NCBI GenBank assembly: GCA_017745015.1
Contig: JAGIAF010000028.1
Span: 8,467-17,678 of the forward strand
DNA length: 9,212 nt
Direction of reading: 5' to 3'
From: Bdellovibrio sp.
GTDB lineage: Bacteria > Bdellovibrionota > Bdellovibrionia > Bdellovibrionales > Bdellovibrionaceae
The notes beneath the pieces are model-generated. The model did no database searches, was not told the DNA's origin, and saw nothing but the letters and a program-made list of their open reading frames with translations. Shown in pieces: positions 1 to 6,787 of this stretch (position 1 is its first letter; every line of letters starts with the position of its first letter). The position numbers and the translations under genes are program-made.

Positions 1-1225
1 CATAAGGATTGGCGTTTTCAATTTTCATCGCTTCAGAAATGTCTTTGCAGCGAATGATGCTTAAAACCGGACCGAATAATTCGAGGTGAGCCGCGTCCAT
101 ATCAGGAGTGACCTGATCCAAGATCGTTGGCCCCATCCAGAAACCACCTTCGTGACCTGCTGGCAGAGTGGCTTTGCGACCGTCCAAAAGAATTTTGGCA
201 CCTTGTTTCTCTGCTTTCGCAATCGCTGTGTGCAAGAATTCCACTTGAGATTTCGTGATGATGGCGCCCATGTCTTTACCAAGTTCCAAAGACTTTGCGC
301 GCTCTAAGATTTTTTGAATGTGTTTATCTGTGTCGCCAACGGCGAGAACCACAGCCGCCGCCATACAACGTTGACCTGCGCAACCCGTGAAAGAGTCGCT
401 GATGCCAGGACCTGATAAATCATGATTTGCGTCTGGCAAAAGCACGATATGATTTTTTGCGCCACCCAAAGCCAAAACGCGTTTGCCTTTGTTCGTGCCA
501 CGCTCATAAACCGCACGGGCGACCTTGGTAGAACCTACGAAAGCCACGGCTTTGACATCTTTATGATCAATCAAAGCTTCTACAGTGCTTTGTCCACCTT
601 GCAGGACTTGGAAAAGTCCATCCGGCAAACCAGCTTCTTTCAAAGCGGCGGCGATACGCATGGAAGTCAGTGGAGTTTTATCAGAAGGTTTCCAGATATA
701 GGCATTTCCCAAAGCCAAAGCTATAGGAATCGTCCACATCGGAACCATGGCTGGGAAGTTGAATGGAGTGATGCTTGTTACAACACCCAGTGGTTCGCGA
801 CGGTACTCACAGCTGACGCCACGAGAGACTTCCATCTTGCCACCCAAATCCATGTTTTGCAGGGCAGTGGCAAACTCAAGAACTTCAATACCTTTCAATA
901 GACCGGCCTTGCCTTCAGCAAAAGTTTTTCCAGATTCAGAAGATTTCAAGTGAGCGATTTCATCCAGATCGCGCATCAAGATTTCGCGGAAGTTGAAAAG
1001 AACTTTGGTGCGTTCTTTCAGAGGAACATCAGCCCAGATTTTTTGAGCCGCAGAGGCTTCTTTTACGGCCAAGTCGACATCGGCTTGAGTTGACTCATGA
1101 AACTCGCCGATGTTTTTGCCGTTATAGGGACTTGTAATCTGACGTTTTGGACCAAGGGCAGGTTCAAATTTTCCCGAGATGAAATTCAAACAGGGGATGG
1201 GGCTCACAGGAATTTTAACACTCAT
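1..1225 (-). CDS. mmsA: CoA-acylating methylmalonate-semialdehyde dehydrogenase, C-terminus cut by window edge
   Basis: Oxidises methylmalonate or malonate semialdehyde with NAD+ and CoA to propionyl- or acetyl-CoA, in cytoplasmic valine or inositol breakdown. The 408 visible codons show the aldehyde dehydrogenase order: an N-terminal IPCLNFISGKF stretch typical of this subfamily, the oxyanion-hole Asn156 in PFNFP, the NAD-loop FVGST (229-233), ALGGAKNH (252-259) and catalytic Cys287 in GQRCMA. The AKNH block replaces the LELGGK block of hydrolytic aldehyde dehydrogenases, so the usual general-base Glu is absent; this is characteristic of the CoA-dependent MMSDH family. Family members are near 490-500 residues, so roughly 85 are missing beyond position 1. 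The ATG start follows an AGAGGAA Shine-Dalgarno that is embedded in an inverted repeat (separate entry). It is a single gene as far as visible, not obviously linked to the neighbouring dtd unit. Family assignment is firm; the exact substrate is inferred. Confidence 0.95.
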   Translation of the reverse strand, partial: MSVKIPVSPIPCLNFISGKFEPALGPKRQITSPYNGKNIGEFHESTQADVDLAVKEASAAQKIWADVPLKERTKVLFNFREILMRDLDEIAHLKSSESGKTFAEGKAGLLKGIEVLEFATALQNMDLGGKMEVSRGVSCEYRREPLGVVTSITPFNFPAMVPMWTIPIALALGNAYIWKPSDKTPLTSMRIAAALKEAGLPDGLFQVLQGGQSTVEALIDHKDVKAVAFVGSTKVARAVYERGTNKGKRVLALGGAKNHIVLLPDANHDLSGPGISDSFTGCAGQRCMAAAVVLAVGDTDKHIQKILERAKSLELGKDMGAIITKSQVEFLHTAIAKAEKQGAKILLDGRKATLPAGHEGGFWMGPTILDQVTPDMDAAHLELFGPVLSIIRCKDISEAMKIENANPY

Positions 1226-1260
1226 AGTTTCCTCTAGTTCATTTTGGAAAAGAGGAAACT
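1226..1260 (-). promoter_or_regulatory. Perfect inverted repeat covering the mmsA ribosome binding site
   Basis: AGTTTCCTCT (1226-1235) and AGAGGAAACT (1251-1260) are exact reverse complements separated by 15 bases. The repeat ends one base before the mmsA ATG. In the mmsA transcript the 3' arm carries the Shine-Dalgarno AGAGGAA, so a 10-bp stem with a 15-nt loop would hide it. The repeat could instead be a DNA operator; a weak -10-like TAAATA (minus strand, 1262-1267) lies just upstream, so a bound protein would also cover the start of transcription. The repeat is seen directly; the regulatory role is inferred. Confidence 0.6.
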
Positions 1261-1353
1261 CTATTTACACTCCGAAGCGCTTGCCAAATAAAAAAGGAAA
1301 ACCAGTCTCATCTGTAATGTTGGAGTCCATGGAATGACATGAGTGCGTGCGGA

Positions 1354-1791
1354 TTAAATTTCTAAAATTAGCGTCACCGGTCCGTCGTTCAAAATTTGAA
1401 CTTTCATGTCCGCACCGAACTGTCCACCATAAGTTACTAATCCTTGAGCGCGAGAAAGTTCCAAAGCCTTTTCGTACAAAGCCTCTGCCGGGGCCGGAGC
1501 TTCGGCGCCAATGAAACTGGGACGGTTGCCTTTGCTCGCGTCTCCCAACAAAGTGAATTGCGAGACAATGAGATGTTCTCCGTTGATATCTTTCAAGGAC
1601 AAATTCATTTTGCCATCAGCATCTGGAAAAATGCGAAGAGCGGCGATCTTCGTGATCAACTTCTGCAGCTGCGCTTCGGTGTCTCCTTTAGCAACTCCTA
1701 AAAGAGTGAGGAAGCCCGGACCGATGCGAGAGATTTCTTTGCCATCCACTGTGACGGAGGCGTGCTGCACACGCTGAACCACGGCCTTCAT
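1354..1791 (-). CDS. dtd: D-aminoacyl-tRNA deacylase
   Basis: Hydrolyses the ester bond of D-aminoacyl-tRNAs and of Gly-tRNA(Ala) in the cytoplasm, a proofreading step that recycles mischarged tRNA. The 145-residue length equals that of the E. coli enzyme. The start MKAVVQRV is the family start. The catalytic SQFTL motif is at 77-81, KGNRPSF follows at 87-93, and the chirality-selecting Gly-cisPro is at 137-138 in NDGPVT. All key residues are present, so it should be active. Its ATG directly follows the TAA of the DUF1904 gene (TAAATG, no spacer) and no strong Shine-Dalgarno precedes it, which points to translational coupling. Downstream (minus strand) there is a T-rich run around 1288-1296, but I see no convincing terminator stem before it. 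Confidence 0.96.
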   Translation of the reverse strand: MKAVVQRVQHASVTVDGKEISRIGPGFLTLLGVAKGDTEAQLQKLITKIAALRIFPDADGKMNLSLKDINGEHLIVSQFTLLGDASKGNRPSFIGAEAPAPAEALYEKALELSRAQGLVTYGGQFGADMKVQILNDGPVTLILEI

Positions 1792-2121
1792 TTAGAAGTG
1801 GTCGCCGTTTTCGTAGTATGCTGTTTGTGGCAAAGCCATAAAGATCACAGCGACATCTTCAGCTGGTGCTAGCGCTTTCACTTTTTCAGTGATGATCTTC
1901 GCGCAAGCATTTTGAATTTCTTGGGAGCGAGGGAACCACAACACCTCAATAAACGGATAGCCGGCAACTTTTTGTGCTTGATAGAAAAACTTTGTTGCGA
2001 CCAACTCAAACGTAAAATTATCTTCGCCAGTTCCAATCGCTTTTGCCAAATCTTTGACGAGGGTGTTGCTCAATGTAGAGACTTGATCTTCTGTAAGGGC
2101 GCGCATACGAATGTGTGGCAT
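1792..2121 (-). CDS. DUF1904 tautomerase-like protein
   Basis: A 109-residue protein of the DUF1904 family, which has the tautomerase/MIF-type fold; the reaction and substrate are unknown to me. It begins MPHIRMRAL, so removal of Met would expose an N-terminal Pro, the catalytic residue in tautomerases. Further family-like blocks are NFTFELVATKFF in the first half, PFIEVLWFPRSQEIQ in the middle, and a C-terminus ALPQTAYYENGDHF. This strongly resembles the structurally solved Vibrio cholerae member as I remember it. The ATG is preceded by AAAGGA (2129-2134) with 7-nt spacing. It is the first gene of a two-gene unit with dtd, with zero intergenic bases. Whether Pro2 is catalytic here is inferred. 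Confidence 0.88.
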   Translation of the reverse strand: MPHIRMRALTEDQVSTLSNTLVKDLAKAIGTGEDNFTFELVATKFFYQAQKVAGYPFIEVLWFPRSQEIQNACAKIITEKVKALAPAEDVAVIFMALPQTAYYENGDHF

Positions 2122-2139
2122 AGTTCGATCCTTTTAAAT

Positions 2140-2181
2140 TTTTATCCTACATATCATATAGAAGCCTGTTTCAAACCGATA
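2140..2181 (-). promoter_or_regulatory. Weak candidate promoter for the DUF1904-dtd unit
   Basis: On the minus strand TTGAAA lies in the spacer upstream of DUF1904, followed after 19 bases by TAGGAT, and a TATGAT overlaps the spacer. The match to a housekeeping promoter is loose and the spacing long. Location between divergent genes is the main support. Confidence 0.3.
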
Positions 2182-2270
2182 CAGAAAAATGTGAGGACCT
2201 CATGTCCCGGTGTAGAGACTTCAGTGTCCTAACTATGTACCGATTAATCCTTGTATTTTCATTTTGAAAT

Positions 2271-2275
2271 GGGAG
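2271..2275 (+). promoter_or_regulatory. Ribosome binding site deciding the chemoreceptor start
   Basis: GGGAG with a 5-nt spacer before ATG 2281. It favours this start over the upstream in-frame TTG and ATG, which would put extra residues ahead of the basic MNIWKGRSYRFK segment preceding TM1. Confidence 0.6.
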
Positions 2276-2280
2276 TGGGC

Positions 2281-3735
2281 ATGAATATCTGGAAAGGGCG
2301 GAGCTACCGCTTTAAGACTTTGGCTTTATTGATTGTCGCAGTGATTCCTCTGTGGGCCATTGTGCTTTTCTACGTGATGCCGTTGGTGCGCGATAATATG
2401 TACAGTGATCGTAAAGCAATGTTACGTAATACTGTCGATCTAGCTTCAAAAACTGTCGAGCATTATCACGGTTTATATGAATCCAAAGTTTTGACAGAAG
2501 ACGAGGCGAAGACTCAAGCGCTGGGTGCCTTGGCAAAACTTCGCTATGCTGGAAATGAATATTTCTGGGTGAATGACTTGAAACCCGCGATGTTGATGCA
2601 TCCAATTAAGCCGGAACTCAATGGCAAAGACCTGGGTGAGATGAAAGATCCTAACGGAGTTCATCTGTTTGTGGAGTTCGCAAAGACGGCACAAACTCCT
2701 GAAGCCGAAGGTTATGTTGGCTATATGTGGCCGAAGCCAGGTTCTCCGAATCCAGAGCCTAAAATCAGTTTCGTTCGTCAATTCAAACCTTGGAAATGGG
2801 TCGTGGGCTCCGGCGTTTACGTGGATGATGTGGAAGCCGTGGTGGCACAAGTTCGAACCAAAGTTCTGGTGGGTTTCGCCATTGCTTTTGCCTTAGCATT
2901 TGGTCTTTTTGCGGTCTTCGCCGGAAAACTAATGACCTTCTTAGCGCGCACGGTAACCGATACTGGGGACGCTAGTAAACAGGTGAAGGAAGCTTCCAAT
3001 ATGCTTTCAAGTGCTGGTCAAAATGTCGCTCAAGGCGCGGTTGAGTCTGCACAGAAAATTGAAGAGACTTTGGATGCCGTTAAAAATCTGAATGACGTAG
3101 TGAGTGCAAATCAAGAACGCGCAAGTCAAGCCGCTCAACTTGCTCACAAGTCAGAGACCGGTGCGACTCAAGGTGCTGAAGAAGTGAAGCGTTTGATTGA
3201 GTCTATTTCTGTGATGTCAAAGATTTCTCGCGAGATCACATCTGCTATGGACATCATCGATGATATTGCCTTTCAAACAAATCTCTTGGCTTTGAATGCG
3301 GCGGTCGAAGCCGCACGAGCAGGGGAGCAAGGTAAAGGCTTCGCTGTGGTGGCCGACGCCGTTCGCAGCCTGGCTTTGAAATCAGCAGAAGCTGCGAAGG
3401 AAGTTAAATCCGTTATCACCAGCAGTGTCACTCAGACCCGTGTGTCTTTGGATCTAGCTGAAAAAAGCGACAAGGTCTTGAGTGAGATCGTTTCATCAGT
3501 ACAAAAGGTGAGCGTTCTGAATCAAGAGATCGCTGCAACAACGACGGATCAATCACAAGGAATTCAAAGCATCTATCAAGCGATGGGTTCGTTAGAAAAG
3601 CAAACCCAAGCTTTCTCGGCAGCAGCGGAGGAAACCGCAGCTACGTCAGAAGAAATGTCTGCTCAAGCTAATACTTTGGAGATCATGGTTAACAACATGG
3701 CTTATGAAGTTGTTGGTGGTAAGAAGGCGGCTTAG
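2281..3735 (+). CDS. Methyl-accepting chemotaxis protein with sCache_2-type sensor, no recognisable HAMP
   Basis: Inner-membrane chemoreceptor of 484 residues that should signal through CheW/CheA. TM1 is about 12-36. The periplasmic domain (about 38-190) has the sCache_2 hallmarks NEYFWVND (92-99), YMWPKPG (148-154) and FKPWKWVVGSGVYVDD (168-183). Such domains often bind small carboxylates such as acetate, pyruvate, lactate or propionate; the ligand here is unknown. TM2 is about 195-214. A long coiled coil follows, with hairpin tip IAFQTNLLALNAAVEAARAGE (329-349) and GKGFAVVADAVRSLA (351-365). No proline-containing HAMP-like block is visible after TM2. The common Glu in the VAxEVR tip motif is Ala360. 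The C-terminus GGKKAA lacks a CheR-docking NWETF-type tail. I chose ATG 2281 because GGGAG (2271-2275) sits 5 nt before it; an in-frame TTG at 2251 and an ATG at 2269 lack such a site. Confidence 0.93.
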   Translation: MNIWKGRSYRFKTLALLIVAVIPLWAIVLFYVMPLVRDNMYSDRKAMLRNTVDLASKTVEHYHGLYESKVLTEDEAKTQALGALAKLRYAGNEYFWVNDLKPAMLMHPIKPELNGKDLGEMKDPNGVHLFVEFAKTAQTPEAEGYVGYMWPKPGSPNPEPKISFVRQFKPWKWVVGSGVYVDDVEAVVAQVRTKVLVGFAIAFALAFGLFAVFAGKLMTFLARTVTDTGDASKQVKEASNMLSSAGQNVAQGAVESAQKIEETLDAVKNLNDVVSANQERASQAAQLAHKSETGATQGAEEVKRLIESISVMSKISREITSAMDIIDDIAFQTNLLALNAAVEAARAGEQGKGFAVVADAVRSLALKSAEAAKEVKSVITSSVTQTRVSLDLAEKSDKVLSEIVSSVQKVSVLNQEIAATTTDQSQGIQSIYQAMGSLEKQTQAFSAAAEETAATSEEMSAQANTLEIMVNNMAYEVVGGKKAA

Positions 3736-3740
3736 GTCGC

Positions 3741-4286
3741 TTAAAAAGTCGAGCCCGGGAGCTTGAGGAACTCAAGCTCCTCTCGTGTGGAGTCTCTGCC
3801 AAGAATTTCATTGCGGTAGGGATACCGTCCAAAGCGATCGATCATCTCTTTATGTAATAACTCAAACTCTAAACTACTCTCAAGGCCCTGTTGTGAAAAC
3901 AAGCGCACGGCCTCTTCATGGACTTTTTCCGATTCACTGTGCATATAGGGCATGTATAGAAAGCTTCGCTCTAGCAAATTCAGCTTTTTGTCGTCGCCAC
4001 AGGCTACGGCCTCTTGGGCCAGAGCCAACGCCAACGTATCGTTTTTAAATGCCAAGGGCGAATCCCGAAACATATTTCTTGAAAACTGATCCAGCACAAT
4101 AATTTCTGCCAGGCGTCCTCGAGCTGTTTTTCTCCAGGTGTAAGTTTCGCAACAGGCGACTTTTTTGTAGATTTCAAAGAATCGGGTGCGCACCAATTCA
4201 TCGAGTCCTCTGTCTTTTGTAAACCACAGACGGCTGTCGATTTCGTGAAACCAGAAGTGAAGAATTTCTTGTGCACGACTGTCCAT
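3741..4286 (-). CDS. DUF924 family protein
   Basis: A 181-residue cytoplasmic protein of the DUF924 family, which has a TPR-like all-helical fold and no settled function. Family blocks seen are an N-terminal AQEILHFWF (5-13), LDQFSRNMFRD (65-75), a middle FLYMPYMHSESEKVHEEAV segment and the C-terminal GRYPYRNEILGRDSTREE (153-170). There is no signal peptide. I chose ATG 4286 because homologues as I know them begin a few residues before the ILxFWF block. A TTG at 4334 would add 16 residues and has no Shine-Dalgarno, while the ATG has only a close TTGGGG. Its stop lies 5 bases from the chemoreceptor stop (convergent), and its 5' end faces the HerA-like gene. A perfect 10-bp palindromic stem lies within its last codons (separate entry). 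Confidence 0.88.
   Translation of the reverse strand: MDSRAQEILHFWFHEIDSRLWFTKDRGLDELVRTRFFEIYKKVACCETYTWRKTARGRLAEIIVLDQFSRNMFRDSPLAFKNDTLALALAQEAVACGDDKKLNLLERSFLYMPYMHSESEKVHEEAVRLFSQQGLESSLEFELLHKEMIDRFGRYPYRNEILGRDSTREELEFLKLPGSTF
3758..3780. repeat. Perfect hairpin in the convergent gene junction
   Basis: GGAGCTTGAG (3758-3767) and CTCAAGCTCC (3771-3780) pair perfectly around a 3-base loop. It lies 22 bases after the chemoreceptor stop and inside the last codons of the DUF924 gene. On the minus strand a short T run (within 3744-3748) follows about ten bases after the stem; on the plus strand no T run follows. It may end or protect the chemoreceptor transcript, but it is not a textbook intrinsic terminator. 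Confidence 0.5.
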
Positions 4287-4377
4287 ACCCCAAGGATCAC
4301 GCCATCTGTCGGCTTCGTCCAGAGAGAGTGCCAAGACTCAAATTCCGTTTTCACGACTCCTCGACGATAATTGTGCC

Positions 4378-4383
4378 AAGGAG
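4378..4383 (+). promoter_or_regulatory. Strong ribosome binding site of the HerA-like gene
   Basis: AAGGAG, 7 bases before ATG 4391. It sets this start rather than an in-frame upstream codon at 4271, which would add 40 residues that overlap the DUF924 gene and lack similarity to the family. A -10-like GATAAT at 4366-4371 lies just upstream, but without a clear -35 and with an implied leader of only about a dozen bases. Confidence 0.8.
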
Positions 4384-4390
4384 ATCTTCC

Positions 4391-5839
4391 ATGGCAGAAA
4401 CAAGGATATTAGTCGGCAAAGGGGATCAGGCTTGTTATCTGGAAGGTCGGTACGCCAATCGACATGGTTTGATTGCTGGTGCCACGGGAACGGGGAAGAC
4501 CGTGACCTTGCAAATTATGGCTGAAGGATTTTCTGATCTTGGTGTTCCAGTCTTTTTAGCGGATATCAAAGGAGACCTGGCGGGACTTTCACAAAAAGGC
4601 AGTGGGGAGTCTAAGCTGCAAGAACGTGCAATCAAGCTCGGCGTAGATAACTATCAAGCAAAGTCCTACCCCGTCGTCTTCTGGGATGTCTTTGGTAAGA
4701 AAGGTCATCCGGTGCGAGCGACGATCTCTGAAATGGGCCCCATGTTGCTGTCACGTCTGCTAGATCTTAACGATACTCAAAGTGGTGCCTTGAATTTGCT
4801 TTTCAAATACGCCGATGACCAAGGGCTTTTACTTTTGGATTTAAAAGATCTAAAAGCCATGTTGAGTTTTGCTGCAGAAAATACCGAGGCCTTGGGAAAA
4901 GACTATGGGACGATAAATAAGCCAACTCTAGGAGTCATTCAGCGCGCCTTGTTGAAATTAGAAGAACAAGGGGCGGAGTACTTCTTTGCGGAGCCTGCGC
5001 TGAAGTTGCAGGACTTTATTCAAACTAAGAACGGCCAAGGAGTGATAAATATTCTTGCCGCCGAAGAGCTTTATCCTCAGCCCCAGCTATATGGGACTTT
5101 TCTGCTGTGGCTTTTATCGGAACTATTTGAAAGTTTACCAGAGCAAGGGGATCAAACGCTGCCAAAGATGGTTTTCTTTTTCGATGAGGCGCATTTACTT
5201 TTCAATGATGCTCCGAAAGCTTTGGTTGATAAGGTGGAACAAGTTGTGCGCTTGATTCGGTCAAAGGGAGTGGGCGTCTATTTTATCACTCAAAGCCCCC
5301 TAGATGTTCCAGAGAAAGTTTTGGGACAATTAGGCAATCGCGTGCAACACGCTCTGCGCGCTTTTACTCCCAAAGATCAAAAGGCCGTGAAGACTGTGGC
5401 TGAAACTTTTCGCGCGCAACCGGGTCTTAAAGTTCAGGAGGTCATCACTGAGCTTGCTGTCGGTGAGGCTTTGGTTTCCATGTTGATGGAAGGCGGGGTG
5501 CCCGCTCCTGTTGAAAGAGCGAAGATTCGTCCGCCGGCTTCGCGCATGGGAACAATCACCGAAGAAGAGCGTGCGGCTGTGATGCAAGCGTCTCCCTTTA
5601 AAGGGCAGTACGATAAAGTGGTCGACGCAGAGTCGGCTTATGAAAAGCTGATGCTTCGTGCGCAAAGTAAAACTTCTGAAACACCAGTTGCCAAAAGACC
5701 AGTAAGCAAGGAACCTGAAAGTATGTGGGAAGCGGCAACTAAGTCAGCTGTCAAAGCCGCAAGCTCGCAAATGGGTCGCCAGTTGGGACGAAGTTTGTTG
5801 CGAGGAATATTGGGTTCTATTAGTAAAGGAATGAAATAG
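4391..5839 (+). CDS. YjgR-type HerA-like ATPase (DUF853)
   Basis: A 482-residue P-loop ATPase of the FtsK/HerA superfamily, DUF853 branch, closely resembling E. coli YjgR along its whole length. The Walker A GATGTGKT is at 30-37, and the Walker B MVFFFDEAH at 260-268 has Asp265 and Glu266. FITQSPLDVPEKVLGQLGNRVQHALRAF-type sensor and arginine-finger-like blocks follow. The C-terminus is a Gly/Arg/Ser-rich helix ending LGSISKGMK, as in YjgR. There are no membrane segments or signal peptide. HerA relatives translocate DNA as hexamers, but the task of this branch is not established; I do not infer a nuclease partner because none is adjacent. The next gene, DUF2127, starts on the base after its stop. 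The gene was kept at ATG 4391 because of the AAGGAG site and the family-like MAETRILVGKG start. Confidence 0.95.
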   Translation: MAETRILVGKGDQACYLEGRYANRHGLIAGATGTGKTVTLQIMAEGFSDLGVPVFLADIKGDLAGLSQKGSGESKLQERAIKLGVDNYQAKSYPVVFWDVFGKKGHPVRATISEMGPMLLSRLLDLNDTQSGALNLLFKYADDQGLLLLDLKDLKAMLSFAAENTEALGKDYGTINKPTLGVIQRALLKLEEQGAEYFFAEPALKLQDFIQTKNGQGVINILAAEELYPQPQLYGTFLLWLLSELFESLPEQGDQTLPKMVFFFDEAHLLFNDAPKALVDKVEQVVRLIRSKGVGVYFITQSPLDVPEKVLGQLGNRVQHALRAFTPKDQKAVKTVAETFRAQPGLKVQEVITELAVGEALVSMLMEGGVPAPVERAKIRPPASRMGTITEEERAAVMQASPFKGQYDKVVDAESAYEKLMLRAQSKTSETPVAKRPVSKEPESMWEAATKSAVKAASSQMGRQLGRSLLRGILGSISKGMK

Positions 5840-6289
5840 GTGTCAGTCAGTCATCGTCGGGGTCTGCATTGGATTGCTTGCTTTGAGGCAGGCAAGGGCT
5901 TGTTGGTTTTACTTTTGGGATGTGGTGCGCTTAGTTTGCTGGGCCACGATGTTCATCATATTGCTGTGCAAATTGCCCATCACTTGGGATTGGACCACGG
6001 TCACCATTATGCCAGTATTTTTTTGAAACTGCTTGAAAACGTAAATGATAAGACCTTGCAATTGCTGGCGCTCTTTGCGGCGGCTTATTCCACCCTGAGA
6101 TTTGCAGAGGCCTATGGGCTTTGGAAGGAAAAAAATTGGGCGAAGTGGCTCGCCATTATTTCCGGTGGTCTTTATTTACCCTTTGAAGGCATGAAGCTGG
6201 TGGAGCATTTCACCTGGTTTAAATTTGCGATCACTGCGGGTAACTTGGTGATCGTCATTTATTTGGTGGTGATAAAGATTCGCGACTAG
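5840..6289 (+). CDS. DUF2127 membrane protein with a His-rich segment
   Basis: A 149-residue inner-membrane protein of the DUF2127 family, function unknown. It opens with the family block RGLHWIACFEAGKGLL (8-22). About four hydrophobic segments can be drawn: 12-34, 66-88, 95-112 and 122-146. FAEAYGLWKEKNWAKW and GGLYLPFE blocks between them are typical of the family. Between segments 1 and 2 lies a histidine-rich stretch with His at 36, 39, 40, 47, 48, 53, 55 and 56. The start is GTG, directly after the TAG of the HerA-like gene, with AAAGGA (5825-5830) 9 bases before it inside the upstream coding sequence. This indicates translational coupling in one operon. Its TAG stop shares a CTAG with the stop of the opposing gene. 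Confidence 0.88.
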   Translation: MSVSHRRGLHWIACFEAGKGLLVLLLGCGALSLLGHDVHHIAVQIAHHLGLDHGHHYASIFLKLLENVNDKTLQLLALFAAAYSTLRFAEAYGLWKEKNWAKWLAIISGGLYLPFEGMKLVEHFTWFKFAITAGNLVIVIYLVVIKIRD

Positions 6290-6693
6290 CGAAGTTCCTC
6301 ACAAAGGAGCTGATCTGAATGAGCTTGGCCTTCCTCATTATGAGTCACTAGGAGTGCATCAAGACTTGCACCCTTTGTTTCGGGGATCATATTGATCGCC
6401 AATTGAACGCCGTTGCCTTCAAAAAGAATTGGCAAGCCCGGTGTGCTCGCATCAATTTTTTCGATGGTTTGATAAGTGGCCTTACGAAGTCCTCCAAACC
6501 AAGAACGCACCACTTCGATATGGCTGATTCCAGAAACTTTATCTTCAAGTACCGTGAGATAAACGGAATCGTCCATCACGAGTTCTCGAGATTGGCAGCG
6601 GAAATTTGGTTTTAAGATTTCGATTTGGATCGCGTGAGCGGAGAGTGTCGAAAGAAATAGACTAGCAAATACACCGATAAGTTTTATGCGCAT
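6286..6693 (-). CDS. Small exported protein of unknown function
   Basis: I do not recognise a family. The 135-residue product starts MRIKLIGVFASLFLS and has a Sec signal peptide with a likely cut after AHA (residue 21). The mature part is about 114 residues with two cysteines, Cys33 near its start and Cys131 near its end, which could form a disulfide in the periplasm. The rest alternates short hydrophobic and charged stretches (VYLTVLEDK, IEVVRSWFGG, LPILFEGNGVQLAINMI), suggesting a small beta-rich domain. ATG 6693 was chosen; a GTG one codon upstream is equally reachable from the strong GAGGAGG (6703-6709). A candidate promoter lies at 6732-6760. It is convergent with DUF2127 and overlaps it by four bases. 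Confidence 0.8.
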   Translation of the reverse strand: MRIKLIGVFASLFLSTLSAHAIQIEILKPNFRCQSRELVMDDSVYLTVLEDKVSGISHIEVVRSWFGGLRKATYQTIEKIDASTPGLPILFEGNGVQLAINMIPETKGASLDALLVTHNEEGQAHSDQLLCEELR

Positions 6694-6702
6694 CACGATA
6701 TG

Positions 6703-6709
6703 CCTCCTC
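6703..6709 (-). promoter_or_regulatory. Strong ribosome binding site of the exported-protein gene
   Basis: GAGGAGG on the minus strand, 9 bases before ATG 6693 and 6 before GTG 6696. It is one of the strongest sites in the window. Confidence 0.8.
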
Positions 6710-6731
6710 GTATCTGGGGTTGAGTACGGGA

Positions 6732-6760
6732 GTATTAAACACTTCGGGCGCGTGAGGCAA
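6732..6760 (-). promoter_or_regulatory. Candidate housekeeping promoter of the exported-protein gene
   Basis: On the minus strand TTGCCT (6755-6760) is followed after 17 bases by TAATAC (6732-6737); an overlapping TTTAAT (6734-6739) matches the -10 consensus better at 15-base spacing. Either gives a leader of about 30 bases containing the GAGGAGG site. This places the structured element at 6788-6843 upstream of the transcript. Confidence 0.4.
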
Positions 6761-6787
6761 ATTTCAGTTCCGTAAGCTTGAGTTTAA

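Noticed and set aside
422..901. Plus-strand open frame of 159 codons opposite mmsA
   Set aside because: It is antisense to a well-conserved dehydrogenase, has no ribosome binding site and its translation looks like no protein family.
1288..1325. Intrinsic terminator after dtd (T run on the minus strand)
   Set aside because: Only a broken stem of two 3-bp pieces precedes the T run.
2175..2247. Two ACCGAT words upstream of the chemoreceptor, resembling the flagellar sigma-28 -10 element
   Set aside because: Neither has an acceptable TAAA-type -35 at 15-base spacing (TTCA and ATAT at the expected places), so a sigma-28 promoter is not supported.
2473..2850. Minus-strand open frame of 125 codons opposite the chemoreceptor sensor domain
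   Set aside because: The opposite strand encodes an unmistakable sCache_2 domain; no start signal is visible.
4318..4334. Second sigma-54-like site (minus strand TTGGCACTCTCTCTGGA) before DUF924
   Set aside because: The -12 element reads CTGGA, a poor match to TTGCA, and the -24 word occurs about as often as chance allows.
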